Source of the DNA: Cephalopachus bancanus
Taxonomy: Eukaryota; Chordata; Mammalia; Primates; Tarsiidae
Assembly (NCBI GenBank): GCA_027257055.1
Contig: JAPVLO010000161.1
Span: 3,224,001 to 3,288,000 of the forward strand
DNA length: 64,000 bases
Direction: 5' to 3'
Below, piece after piece: positions 35,021 to 46,902 of the stretch (positions within the stretch are counted from its first letter, which is position 1; each line of letters begins with the position of its first letter). The translations under genes were made by a program, and so were the position numbers. The notes below the pieces were generated by a model. It did no database searches, had not been told where the DNA came from, and saw only the letters and a list, made by a program, of their open reading frames with translations.

Positions 35021-35599
35021 TTTAGAAGTTTCGAATGAGAACTAAGAAGAAAGTATATAACATTAAAACAGAAATAGTTCATTTTTGTCCCAGATACCAG
35101 CTGATCTTCTCAAGATAACTTTAAAGAAAATATGGAGGAAGGAGGAAGGGGAAACACCCAGGAAAATGCAATCCAGTTAGGACCAAGCAACATTTAGAGC
35201 ATGGGAAAAACAAAATGGTCTTGATATTTTAACATAGCCTGGTAAATATCATTCAGATTTGGTGGGACCAAAACTGAGAATTGGAAAGTCTTCTCTGTGA
35301 GGAAAGAGGCCCACTTGTGGAGGATATGAACACCTGCACAGAAACCCACAGACCTGGGAGCGGTGACCTGAAGGAGGGAATTCAAGTGAGGAAATGCGTA
35401 GGACAGAGGTAAGATGCGGAAGCACCGGGGCAGGTGCGCACAGCTGCTCACAGTTCATCTCCTAGTGGTAGAGGATTAGGTCCTTCCCAAGGTCCCCACG
35501 TATTCAGAGTGGCGCGTCTATAGTGCATCACCTCTCACTTTACCCTCTCTGAGACAGCTGCTCTTCTGAAACCTAACTGGAGAAAGAAATCACCGTCCA
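35021..35599. other. Unique sequence, no feature seen
   Basis: No recognised repeat. Two overlapping minus frames (35194-35458) have no recognised product. Confidence 0.45.
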
Positions 35600-36060
35600 C
35601 ACAGTTCTTGCTTTCTCTCATCTCCCACATCTAATGAGTCCCCTAGTTCTGTTACTTCTGTCCTTGGAATGTCTCTTGACTTGTCCTTCCTTTCCACTTA
35701 CATGGCCCAGGCCCCAAATTCTCTCTTGGGACTCTTGTCACTTGCCATACACAGCCAAATTGCATAGAGAGGTTAACCTTACATACCAGATCTCTACTCA
35801 CTGTCGCCTAACACACTCAGTGCTCCCCTGCCTACATCATTTCCTTTTCCTGGGGTATCCTTAGTTCATCACTCCCTTATTGCTAGTCAGCAATAAGATT
35901 CTATACACCTTCAAGATCCTGCTTCTGTCCCTCTCTGCCCATCCACCTCCTCTTGTTCCCTGGCCTGTGATCTTGTTTCCTTCTGTAATGTGTCACACTC
36001 ACCTCTATCTGTTTGTGTCTTTGAAGTTCCTGCCTTCCTCGCTCCTCTCCTACACCTTCC
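35600..36060 (+). repeat. Possible L2-like ancient repeat
   Basis: Pyrimidine-rich text with 'cttcaagatcctgcttctg' and 'ctgtaatgtgtcacactcac' recalls the body of an L2-type element. Diverged enough that this is only a suggestion. Confidence 0.3.
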
Positions 36061-36579
36061 CAGCCACTGAATTGTCGTGGTCATCTTTGTTACCAGTCAG
36101 CTGGTAACTCTATAGTTTACATACAAGCAGCACTTACTTAGTGTTTACTAACTTGAACGGGAGGTTTCTTCCTAAGACATAGATTCCAAATGCATATTAT
36201 CCTAATGATTTATCGTGCTTTTCAAAATATTTTCAGTCTGCTTCAGGTCATTCTTGGGAATGATACCAAGCAAGCTGAGCTGTTTCTCCTGGAATTCACT
36301 CTTGGCTCTTCTTTACCCATCTCCATTGTTCTAGTCTCCTCTTCTCCAGAAATTTGTTAAGATTACAGTGTCTCCAGTGACCTCTGCCTATTTGTACCAA
36401 CTCTGGAATGCCATGCACCTTGGCCAAGACTAATTTAAAACAGTTAAAATGCACTCTGGACTGACTAGAAGTAGTCTTATGATTAAAAATTCTGCTCAGT
36501 GGTGGAAGTTATCATTCCAGTTTCTCTGGAAAAATTTGATTAAATGTCCCCATCCAGCACTGGAACTATGTATTGTGCA
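36061..36579. other. Unique sequence, no feature seen
   Basis: Nothing recognised. Confidence 0.45.
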
Positions 36580-36685
36580 TTCTCACTCTCTCGCTCTCTT
36601 TCTCCTCCCCACCTCCCTTCCTCTCTCCCTCCCTCCATCCTTCCCTCCCTCCTTTCTTCCCGCTTTCTCTCCCTCTCTCTCTTTT
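36580..36685 (+). repeat. Polypyrimidine (CT/CCTT) tract
   Basis: Over 100 bp almost entirely C and T. It gives Ser/Pro/Leu-rich reading frames that are not genes. Confidence 0.9.
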
Positions 36686-37896
36686 GGTTGAACCCCAGTG
36701 CATTGTCTCAGTATTTCAAGGGCATAGTCACTGGGCTGTAATAACTGCTCAAACTATTTACCCACCAATTTTTGGTGTAGATCAACCTGGTATTTATGTT
36801 ACAAAATCCTATCTGTGCTTTGCATTCTTTCCCTATCTGTGCCCACCAAGAAAAGAGACTGTACTTCTTCACCCCGTAGCAATCATTCAAATGAAATGAA
36901 ATAGATTTCTCACTTTGCTATACCTTATGCCACTTTTTCCTTTGTTAAAAAGGTATAGACAAGAGAAAGAAAACACTGTTCTACATAAATAGCACTAAAT
37001 ATAAACAGTGGAAATGGGCTTCTGGGTTTTGAACTCTACAGGGAAGTTGTTATGGCAACCTAAAGTTGAATTCACTGGGGGGAAGTGTCAGTATTAATGA
37101 GATAAGATCGAACTTATGACTCCAATGGTAACTGTATTCGCTGAGATTTTTCTTCCCTCTGAGATAGGAAGCAAAGCCTTTATTTTATCAGTGACATCTA
37201 GATTTAGAATTGGGAGACAAATTGTGTGGGCAGTGGGGCCTGGAGTTGGGTTTTTAGACTGAGGTTTATATTTATCTGTTCAGAGGAATTAGAACCACAC
37301 CTAACACGTCTGCTTCAGCTACTCCTATGCTAAGTCTATAGTTTTAAAGAGTTAGGGATGGATAATGTAGATAGACCATTAATTCCCTAAAGAGAGATTG
37401 AAGTTCACGTACATTTAAGGAATTTTTTTTGACTGGAATGTTACATCGATTTTTCTGTAGGGAGAGGGTACTAAGATATAATTGATATTGCAACTGTCTG
37501 GGGTGAGGTTAAGTCCCCAAAACAGTGATTGGCTGTGGGTCAGGATTCCGCAAATAGAAAGAAATTCCGATGTCTGCAGAGAGGAGAAAATGAAAATAAC
37601 AGGCAATAGGAAGCCTTGGTTTGAGTAAGAGGAAAGGGTTGCAGAAGATCTTGAGCCAGTGCTTGCTGCCAATGAAAGTTTTGACACTGGAGGTGGGGAG
37701 GAAGAGGTGAGAGCATAAGAATATACATACTCATGTGTTTATACTGTTGCTCTGTAGTAGAAGTAAGTAATGTATAAAATGTGTTTTTGTAGAAATTAAA
37801 CTGAGAATCACCTCTATTTCTTAAATCCAGAGACATCTGTAAAATAAGGTATCAATATGGGGAGGTGAGCAAGAATCCACAGATTAAATGGGCTTC
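36686..37896. other. Unique sequence, no gene seen
   Basis: Frames of 90-98 codons on the minus strand near 37415-37836 are unrecognised. No repeat family seen. Confidence 0.45.
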
Positions 37897-37913
37897 AAGA
37901 ATATGCCATCTAG

Positions 37914-38083
37914 TGCCCAGGATAGTGGTATGCATCTGTAGTCCCAGCTACTCGGGAGGTTGAAGCAGGAGGATTAGATTGAAGCCAGGAGTCTGAAACT
38001 GTAGCGCACTGTGGTTGTGGCTGTGAATTGTAACTACACCTAGCCTGGGCAACATACCCCATGTCTTTAAAAAAAAAAAGAAG
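37914..38083 (+). mobile_element. 7SL-like Alu monomer SINE with 17-bp TSD
   Basis: A single-arm element of about 170 bp: 'gtagtcccagctactcggg', then 'aactgtagcgcactgtgg', 'tggctgtgaattgtaac' and 'agcctgggcaacatacccc' with an A11 tail. The middle words recall 7SL RNA on both sides of a central deletion, more like fossil Alu monomers than a dimer's arm. Target duplication aagaatatgccatctag (37897-37913) and aagaatatgccgtctag (38084-38100), one mismatch, shows it inserted as a monomer. Confidence 0.75.
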
Positions 38084-38100
38084 AAGAATATGCCGTCTAG

Positions 38101-38564
38101 AAAGGGAATATTCAGCCCCAGAGCACAAAGAGAGGGAATTTAAAAAAGAAAAAAAAACATGGATGGGCAAAGCAAATGAAGGAAGATAATAGCAACCAGA
38201 AGAACTTCTTCCTAAATGTTGTTTATTTGTTGAAAGAGTAATCTCATTCATAAACTATGACCATGTATAAACATTGTACTAACCAAAGGAGACATAGGAG
38301 TGCTTCAAAACAACATTTGTTGACTTATGTCAAAAAAGGGCCCAAAGCCTCTCAAAACTATAACACCACAAACACATGAAAGACCTACTTCTTGTGGGCA
38401 GAACAGTAAATGGAAAAGCCTAGAAAATACCACACTGCAGACTGAACTGCTTTGCAATTCTCTCCAAATTCTGTCTTCACCTACCTGGAAAAATGGAATA
38501 AAGAACCAAAATCAATAATAGCAGTGTAGATGCAAATAATAAAGAACTAAATTTTTTTTTTTAA
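38101..38564. other. Unique sequence, no feature seen
   Basis: A-rich around 38140-38160 and a T11 run near 38552; otherwise nothing. Confidence 0.45.
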
Positions 38565-38666
38565 TATTTCACAGCTGGGCAACCCCCTTGGGTCTCCTCC
38601 CACTGTGGGAGCTTTACTGTCCTCTCAATAAATCCTGCTTTCAAAAAAAAAAATTATTTCACAGCT
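38565..38666 (+). mobile_element. TINE-like LTR-derived retroposon, TSD 12 bp
   Basis: Body 38577-38642 (66 nt) 'gggcaacccccttgggtc' to 'caataaatcctgctttc', then A11. Perfect duplication tatttcacagct at 38565-38576 and 38655-38666. It is the cleanest of the three copies and shows that the whole unit is only about 66 nt plus tail. AATAAA sits just inside the 3' end, as in the R region of a retroviral LTR. Confidence 0.88.
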
Positions 38667-38714
38667 TACAAAGCCCCTTCATAAATAGTCTTTGCACAGC
38701 GGTCATGTGAGCTA

Positions 38715-38870
38715 GACAGAACAGATAGAGTGACTCCCATTTTACAAATGGAGAAGGTGAGACTTGGAAAGCTGATCAGACCTGCCAAAACAGTGCAGCT
38801 TCCAAAGGCTGGACAGAACTTAAGCCCAGCTGAATCCTCTGTATTCAGACCCTCTGCTCTTTCTTTGGCA
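38715..38870 (-). repeat. MIR SINE
   Basis: Antisense MIR: 'tcccattttacaaatggag' and 'aaggctggacagaacttaag'. Confidence 0.7.
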
Positions 38871-40384
38871 AGGTGCCTCAAGAAACCAGGCAAATCCTAC
38901 CTATAAAAGAAATGTCAAATCACACAGAATTCACATAAAATTACTTGAAAGGGCTCCTGCCTTTCATCCCAGGCTGTCCTTCTTACTGCTGGCATACTCA
39001 CCAAATGTCACGGCTTCAGTGCTCAAGGATTTGCCAGAAAGAACATGCTGCCAGCCTGCCAAATGGAGGATGGGACTTGAGAAGCAGTAGGATCTGGAGA
39101 GGGACAATGGACTTCTTTTCTAGGGTTTGGGGTCAATAACCATAATTCTCAGGGGGCAGTGATTAAACAGGGCTTTGTATCTGTTCAGGAATGGTATCCG
39201 GGACCATTCTTTGTTTTGCTTTCCAAATAAATACATATCAGAAAGGATAGCTGAGGTCAGTCTAGAAAATTAGAATTTGCTTGGGGGAAAAATATGTTCT
39301 GGAAAAGATAAACAGTAGCTTGCGGTTTCACTGTTGGAACATTTGTTACAAGGTCCTGGTATTGATCTTTTATCACCCAATTTCCACTGGGAGCCATGAT
39401 GTATTACCACACTGGGAAGCACTAATGCAAGTGCGTGGATCAAGGGAGACCCTAGACAATATCTGTAGTGAGGCAGCATCCATTTGAGGGAGGGCAGGTT
39501 TGGAAGGGGGTGTTGCTAGCTGCAAAAGTCAAAGGGGAGTTTTGCATTGTGCTGTGTGCAAATGCATATCCATGCTGGGGAGTGTTATAGGTTTATGAGG
39601 AGAGTGATTAAAATTGTATCAAAGAGGCTTGTGAAGCTTATGGTTCAAGTTAACTCTATGAAGTAAACAGCCTTTAACAGCCTCCTGGGAGTGTGACAGA
39701 TAGTCTGTGGGTGTTACAGCAACATGGTACTGGTGAATGTTCTGGCCATCCCAAACTAATCACCATCTGTGAGCATGGGTCTCTGGGGAGCGTCTGGTGG
39801 TTGGACAATCATGGTAGTTAGCATTTTTAATCAGCTTCTGTACAGCACAGATAGAAACCTTATGCTCAAGCCTTTATTTTTCTATCTGGGTAGAATTACT
39901 TATGATGATAGCAGAGCAGAGAAGGATTTGGGATGTACCTCTTCAGGATGCTTGTTGTGTTTCTCTCCACACCCTCTTCCCCAGCCCATAGTCTGACCAT
40001 GAAAATTAGCCTGACCACGTAACTGTGGTCATTGCTTTTATTGCTTCTCTTTGCCACTGGCAGAAGAGATGTTGGGGGAGGGGCAGTCTCCTCTGTGGGG
40101 CATGCTGTCTCAAGTCAGTGTATTGACTTTAAGATTCTTCTCTCCCCCATCCTTTCCTCTCTGACTACTCTTTTCCTCTTCACCACTTCTGTCCTGGCAC
40201 ACACCCATCAGGCACCAACTTCTTTTTTCTTGCTATTGCTGTTGTTGGGAGACATCACCGGAGGCCTACAGTTGTGTTCCCTGTCAGGAACCAAAGCAAG
40301 AGGGAAGATCAATGGTACCATCCTTAGCCGTAGGCAGAGCAGCAAACAGCTGTATCTTGTGACTCAGGAAAAGGAGAGGTGTTA
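38871..40384. other. Unique sequence, no gene seen
   Basis: A 117-codon frame at 40032-40385 is leucine/serine-rich without a recognised product. No repeats identified. Confidence 0.45.
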
Positions 40385-40960
40385 GCTAGTTTTTGTTATA
40401 CAACAAAACTCCTTGAAACTTAGTGACTTAGTATAACTGTTTTATATAGCTCATAATTCTGTGCCAGCGATTGTATGTCTGGACCAGTTCAGCTGATCTC
40501 TTCAGGACTCCCTCAGTCATCTGTGGCCAGCTGGGGTTGGCTGGTCTAGGACAGCTTCATTTATGTCTGGTGAATAACAGACTGGTTGGTCTAGGGGTTG
40601 GGGTGGGGCTCAGTTTGTCTCTGCTCCCTGTGTCTCCTACCCTTCCGTAGGTTAACCCAGACTTTACTGCATAGTGACCTCAGGGTTCCAAGGAGAAGCA
40701 CTAGAGCAGGTCCCAGTGAACAAGCACTTTTCAAACTTCAGCTTGCTTCACTTTGATGATGGACCACTGGCCAGTCAATGTGAGTCACAAGGCTGGCCCA
40801 GAATCAGTGTGGGAAGGGACCCCAAGGATGTGGATACAGGGAAACATGATCAAGTTGGGGGTCATTACTGCAGAGAAGTTAGGTTTCCTTCTCTTCACAG
40901 TCTCTCATGGTGCCTAGAATTTTATATTGCAGGTTTATTCCTTTGGATCCCAAAGATTCT
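40385..40960 (+). repeat. Ancient mammalian repeat ('tgttatacaacaaaac' family)
   Basis: 'tttgttatacaacaaaactc', 'gaaacttagtgacttagta', 'tatagctcataattctgtg', 'ggccagctggggttgg' and later 'gtcaatgtgagtcacaagg' follow a common old repeat that opens with a 'ctgcataacaaa' phrase. I recognise the order but cannot name it safely. Confidence 0.5.
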
Positions 40961-42597
40961 TTAGTCTTAAAAGGACCTCCTGTTACAAAAAGGTATACTT
41001 GCTCTACTAAGGTCTACCCAGCTGTGAGCAGGGTGGATACTAGGGTATCAGACACCAGAGAAAGACTATAAAAGGGAAGAGGAGAAGACACCAGCAAAAA
41101 GAGGAATTAATCCCATATTAACATATACATCTACCTATGGGAAATCTATATGGTTGTTCTGAGGACATATCAAATCCAAAATGTCCCACACTGATTCCTT
41201 CACCTTCCCTTATCTTACTCTCAACATGTTCTTTCATTCTTGTAGTAGTCGGCAAGTAAATACTGTGCCTATTCTTGACCAATGGAGACAGAAATGAGGG
41301 AAGATGGAGGTAGAGGCTCATAGAACAAAACAGGGAAGAAAGAGAATGACAGAGAGGAGAGGGTGGGAACTTATTTCAGAGTCCAGGAATTGAGGGTTCA
41401 ACCGGGTAATTGACTCCATCCAAGTTGGAAATGGTAAGCACACTCCTCCTTTTTGGTTTCTTATTCTTTTCCTTCCAATCCTGAATGGATTATAATCCCC
41501 ATTCTTGTAACTGCAGATGGTTATTGCCAGAGGGGACCAAAGGGGCAGTCATCAAGGAGAGCAGAAGCCTCTAACTCAGCAGATGCCTCAGTACCTTTAT
41601 TGTCTTCAAAGAAAACAGCCCAGGTGCTGGAACAGCCAGAAAGTAACCTCTTTTTCTAATAGGTGTCTATCTCAAACCTGAATTCTGCCTCATGGCTGTA
41701 GCTTCTACTAAGAGAACTGTGGCTCTGTGCCTCTCAGTCCCCTTTGCTTTTCTCACAAAAGGGGTATTCCAGACTCCTCTTACAATGTTTTCTCCCTTGC
41801 CAGGACTGCTCCTTTCTGTTCCACTGTCTCTCTCACTGTAGCTCTATGCTGGAACTAGCTCCTATTTAATGCTCTCTTATGGGTAAAGCCCTCTTGCCTC
41901 ATAGGTGATGCCAGTAGAACCATGGATGAGATCAAACGTAGAATCTCTGCAGATCCAAACCTCACAGTCGGTAGAAAGTTGGATGTTTCCATTGTTCTTC
42001 TAGCTTAGTCCGTGGCTGGTATTCACACAGAGACGAGCTGGGAGCTGGATAGTAATGGCTGCTGCATCCAGCTAGACTAGGGCCAGCCTAGTAGCAGCTG
42101 AGTGTGGGAGTGGTGGACAAACTCGGTCCCATGCAGCAGTGAACTTCCTGGGGTAGTGGAAGTAGAGTCACCAGATCCCTTGTTCTGTTCCACCCTGCCC
42201 ACACCACATTTGCCTTCAGCCTGGAGAGTAGTGAATGGGACATTCTTCATAATGCCAGGGTCTGGCAGCCTTATGGGATGAATATTTTGTAGCACTCAAA
42301 GAGATGGCCCACCAGGAGGAACCTCTTGTATCCCCTATTCCCTGCCCCTATATTTTCAAGCTCCCATACCCTACTATTTTGGATCTCAGTATTGGGCAGC
42401 TATACTAGCATTCAAGCAGAGGCTTGGATGAGATGGCTTCATGGTGCCCCTTGCTGCTGTTTCACAATCCACGTGATTTCTGATGCTGGAAGGGTTGGCA
42501 CTTTGGGAAAGACCGGTGAGATTTTCACACTTGAGATTTTTCAGTAAGTCAAACATAGGCAAGATGGAATGTCAGGGGCTGTGGGGGTATGAATTTT
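40961..42597. other. Unique sequence, no gene seen
   Basis: No repeat family recognised; all frames 73 codons or fewer. Confidence 0.45.
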
Positions 42598-42698
42598 TAT
42601 TGTTTTTTTATTTTTATTTTTGAGAAAGCAGGATTTATTGAAAGGACAGAAAAACTCCCACAGTGAGAGGGGACCCAAGGGGGTTGCCCTATTGTTTT
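42598..42698 (-). mobile_element. TINE-like LTR-derived retroposon, minus strand
   Basis: On the minus strand 'gggcaacccccttggg' (from about 42688) runs to 'caataaatcctgctttctc' and an A/T-mixed tail (42607-42620). tattgtttt at 42598-42606 and 42690-42698 is the likely duplication. Same 5' start as the copies at 32851 and 38577, with a few substitutions. Confidence 0.82.
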
Positions 42699-42811
42699 CA
42701 GATAGGGGCTTGGGGAGCAACATTTCTGCATTTTTAAAAAAATCTGTGGACACTTAGCACAAGACCTTATAGTAAAAGTACTGGTGATTATGGTGATGAT
42801 AGTAATGGTGA

Positions 42812-43041
42812 TGGTGATGAGTGCTAACCTTTACTGAGCTTACTATGTGCCAAGCACTGTTCTAAGTACTTCACATGCATGAACTCACTTAATTCTTACA
42901 ACAAGTTTATATGGTAGGTACTATTATCATCTCCATTTTTGCCTATGATAAAACTGAGCAACCAATGGGTTAAATGATATTATTAGGGTCATGTGGTTAA
43001 TAAGTGACAGGGCCAGGATATGAGGTGGTTTGACTGGGCTC
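42812..43041 (-). repeat. MIR SINE, near full-length
   Basis: Antisense: 'ctatgtgccaagcactgttc', 'ttaattcttacaacaag', 'ggtaggtactattatcatc' and 'gggtcatgtggttaataag'. Confidence 0.85.
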
Positions 43042-43054
43042 TTTACTGTTCTTT

Positions 43055-43177
43055 TTAAAAAATTTTTTATTTTGGAGTTGTCAAGTAAGGACTTGCTATG
43101 TAAGTAAATTGTGTACAGGTGGGGTTTGGGCTTCTAACAAGCCATCTTTCCCCTACATGGTACCCAATGGATGATTG
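43055..43177 (-). mobile_element. 5'-truncated L1 3' end with imperfect TSD
   Basis: 'tttttattttggagttgtc', 'aagtaaggacttgctatg' and 'catggtacccaatggatg' read as a reverse L1 3' UTR, close to the one at 29534. Flanks are tttactgttcttt (43042-43054) and tttacagtacttt (43178-43190), 11 of 13 matching. Confidence 0.75.
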
Positions 43178-43499
43178 TTTACAGTACTTTGATATAGTCA
43201 GTAAATTCTCATTAAATGATGCTGTGTGGTTGATAGAACTTGCTCTATTTGTTTTTTAAAATTATAGTTGGTCCCATGATGGTTTTTGATATAAAATGAC
43301 TTAACTTATTTAAGATTTAGTATGATTCACCAAGAGATTATACGACTTTGGAATTTCACAAACTGGAAATTTTTTTTTCTAATTGTAGGAGCCCTGCATA
43401 GAGTTGAATTCCTAGCTTTGCATATTACCAAGTGAGAATTTTTTTAAAACTATGAATGTCATGTATTATCATCATTATTATTTCACAAAAACAAAAAAC

Positions 43500-43745
43500 A
43501 TAATGTACTGGTTAAGAGTTCTAGAGTCAGACAAATTCTGATGATACCACTAACTAGTCAGTTATGTAACCTGGGGAAATTTAAATAACTTCTCTGCTTC
43601 AATTCTCCCATTGTGAAATGGAGATGATCATAACAGTACCTACCATATAGGGTTACTGACTAGAATAAATGAAATAATGTATGTGAGTCACTGAGTGCCT
43701 GGCACAGAGAAGCATTTGATTCCTCTCATATTTTTACTATCATTG
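43500..43745 (+). repeat. MIR SINE, near full-length
   Basis: Sense MIR with 'gttctagagtcagacaaatt', 'ttctcccattgtgaaatgg', 'cagtacctaccatatagggt' and 'gagtgcctggcacagagaag'. Confidence 0.88.
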
Positions 43746-45669
43746 TTAACACCAAAAAAATCCCTCAAAGTACATAATATTAGAATAAGTAACAATTCGG
43801 TACATTGAAATTAGAAATTCACTACATTGTTGTGCTTTTCTCATCTTACTTGGTCATATGCCAGCCATGATCTGGGACTCTCTGGTTGGGCCACACTGGC
43901 TTAATTAGTCAGCTTTACCCTCTACCACCAAGACATGCACAGAACTTTATTACCTTCTCACCCAATAGGGAAAATAAAGGGCTCCACTGTAGGCAGAGCA
44001 ATTCAGTTTTAAGGGAGGATATGTAAAGCCAATGATGTCAGTGTGGGAGTTTCCAAGGCTGAAACTGTTCCAAGGAAACACCCCTACCCTTACTCTACAT
44101 TAAAGAAGTCATAACACCTTGTGATTCTTTTAAAAGTAGTTAAGAGCCAAAGGGCATCACTAAAAAGAGGCATAAAATGAAATTCAGTCTTATAGATGCA
44201 CCTTTGCCCTGTTTAGACGTTCTTAATATGTGGAAGCTCAAGTAGCCTGACTATGGTAGAAAAGAGAAGGATTTCATGAACTTTTCTCCTTGGCTTACAC
44301 TACAGATACGGAGAGCGGGCACACCTCTCTGTAGAGAACTCCTCTAAGAAATTAAGCTCAGCAATATGATCCCACTGCTGCTGATATGGTAGAACCGAGA
44401 CTTTTTTTTTAGTAGAAGAAACAAAATAACAAAGTGTTTGTAACTGTGGATCATTAGATACATATCTAGCCCTGGAATCAGCTAGCCTCAGACCACCTTT
44501 GCACCACATCCTCCATGTTCCAGTTTGAAACCTTGAAACCTTAAAGCTGCTGAAACCCAGACTCTGCACACGTTTTAGCATTTTACCCTGTCTTCCAGTC
44601 ATTTGTATGTTTGGAGCCCATGCCCCGCCACTCTGGAAAGCAGGGACAAATATGTTCTCCTCCTCCTCCTGCCCACCAGTACTCAGCTTGAGATCTGTAC
44701 ATAGTAGGCCTCCATAAATCCAGTATAAAACAAAATAAAAGCATATGACTTTCTGTAACCAAGATCTGTGTAGCTACATTAATCCACTCCCAAGCACTAC
44801 AGTCTCGTATTTTTGTTGCTGTTGTTTAATCAAAATTTTAGTCTTTCATAATTAATTCTCTTTTCGTAAAATTAATCATGACAGGTTGTGTTTTTACACA
44901 CTGCTGAAATGTGTAAAGCAGTTGGGGAGAAGAGGCCTTCTTTCCTGAGTTGATTTATGTTATATATGCAAACTCTATTAAAGTTAAACCATGCTTTTCA
45001 ATGAAATTAAGACTTTCCAGCAAGCAACTCTCTCCATTTTATTTAAAGATCCTAGTGACTGATGCAAATTGTGCCAGTGTTGCTGTGATAGGAGCGGCGG
45101 GTGTTGGGTCTGAGAGATCTCATGCTTAATACTTAAGTGAGAAGTAGCATGTGGTATGGGAGAGGTAATGCAACTTTCTCTTATGAGCAAAAGTCAATTG
45201 ATAGTCTATTGAGAGCCATTTTATTACTTTAAGAGAACCCCAAAGAAAGAGGAAAGAAATGAAGGCATATGGGAAATTAAAGAAAGAGGAGCAAAAATTG
45301 AAGAGAAGAATGTAAATATTTCAATAGCTTCAGAACTTAAAACTGGTGAACAGAATGTTTGAACTGGAAAGACCAAGGCTATCCAGATGCCTGCAAGAAC
45401 ATGGAACAGCCATGACATGTGGGCTTTGTTCTTCCAAAGAGATAAATGAAATCTCTGCTGCCCAAGTATAGTCTTTAGCATCAAGAGGAGATCTTTTATA
45501 TATTACTTAAAGACTATTGGTTGACAGATTTTTTTTTACCTGTTAAGTGTCTAGTTCTTGCATTGTTAACATGAGTAATTTTTTAAGATTTGTCTTTCCA
45601 TGCTTAAAGCTAGATACCCAGCTTTCTAACACCAAACCTTTTTCTTAAGAGACCCTGTTATAAAACATT
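43746..45669. other. Unique sequence; AT-rich motif cluster near 44830-45140
   Basis: No repeat recognised. 44830-44960 has 'cataattaattctc' and 'aaaattaatcatgacagg' (homeobox and MEIS-like words); 45060-45130 has 'gatgcaaattgtgccag' (octamer-like). A weak regulatory candidate. Frames of 100 codons or fewer are unrecognised. Confidence 0.3.
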
Positions 45670-45735
45670 TATTTATCTATTCATTCATCAAACATGGATT
45701 GAATACCTATAGTATGTTAGACTCTGACCCCTTGG
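45670..45735 (+). repeat. Ancient mammalian repeat fragment (same family as 5378)
   Basis: 'ctattcattcatcaaacatg', 'gaatacctatagtatgtt' match the 5' part of the family. Confidence 0.5.
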
Positions 45736-46539
45736 AATTTACTATGTAGTGAATTCCATTGGGATACTTGGTAACATAGCCCCCTTGGGAGTAGCAGACC
45801 TCAGAGTGATAGGTAGAGTGGACTGACTAGTGAGATTACCTGCAACATATGAGAAATGCCACTCTGGGGCAGCCTCTTCCTGAGGTGTCTGCCTCTAGGA
45901 ATGCTAACGGTGGAATCTGTGCATCCCATAAACATGAACAATCCCTTGGGCTTCTATGATTATAGACCCCTTAGGCTTTGGGATGGGGAGTTGGCTGCTG
46001 TCATTTGTGAGGTAGAGTCACAACATGGCACAGCACTTGGAATTCATTTCCTTTTTCTAGATGCTCACTTCCCACCATCTTCAGTCTTCCTTTTGGTCAT
46101 AGCGCCCATGTTGGCATTTGCCAACAGAAGGTAGTTTGAGGCTTTCTGTCAACTTGAAAGACTTCCTTTTCTCCAACCAGTTTGGTCTTGCAGATTTTGC
46201 TATGAGGCCAACAACCAGGCTATGAACTGCCTAAGCCAAGCCAGCCCTTCTTTCAAAAGCCCTGTAGAACTAGGTCATCAGGTTGCCGGATAGTTCTTAC
46301 ACAGATTGTGCTGTGCTGCAACTTTTAAGGTACACTGCCTATGGAATACTAAACTTGTTTCCAAACTAAATAGTTTCCAATGAGGATTTAATGGGAGTTT
46401 TTCATTTGAAATAGATTGAAAACAAGCCATTTCCTACTCCCATTTCAAACAAATTTTTGTCCAATTATTTTTCTTTTTTTAACATAAAGTTAAATGGACT
46501 ATTCTGCCCATCCCTGACTGAGCTGAACCATGATTTCTC
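45736..46539. other. Unique sequence, no gene seen
   Basis: A 92-codon frame (45856-46134) has no recognised product; no repeats. Confidence 0.45.
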
Positions 46540-46800
46540 TTGATTATGCTTTTATGCTGCGAATCGTAAGGCTCCAGAGACATAATGGACGTCTGTGGGA
46601 GAGTGGCAGCAATTTTTAAAATTCTGCCAGTGCTTGTCAGCTTTCACTCTGGTGCCTGCTGTGCGGGAAGAAAGCATCCCACCAAAAGAAAAAAATCTGC
46701 CAACAAAACCAGCACTGTCCGCCTGTTCTGTAGGGGGTTGGCACAAAATGGGTTCCTCTCTACAAGTCTATGTAGGGCATACGCTCCGCCACCAATGAAG
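46540..46800. promoter_or_regulatory. Candidate conserved non-coding block
   Basis: Repeat-free with motif-like words 'cttttatgctgcgaatcg', 'gagacataatggacgtc' and 'gcaatttttaaaattctgcc', including an unusual number of CpGs for its surroundings. The 111-codon frame 46585-46920 is not a protein I know. Weak call. Confidence 0.25.
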
Positions 46801-46873
46801 CCCAGTTTTCAACCATCCAGCCCTACTCCTCCCCCTGTTTTCCAGCCATTAACTTTTTGTGATGGTGAAGATT

Positions 46874-46898
46874 TCTCTTTCTCTCTCTCTCTCTCTCT
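46874..46898 (+). repeat. (CT)n microsatellite
   Basis: tctctttctctctctctctc and onward, about 25 bp. Confidence 0.95.
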
Positions 46899-46902
46899 TT
46901 TC

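Noticed and set aside
36580..36685. Polypyrimidine tract as a splice acceptor or triplex regulator
   Set aside because: No exon-like sequence follows and the tract is ordinary low complexity.
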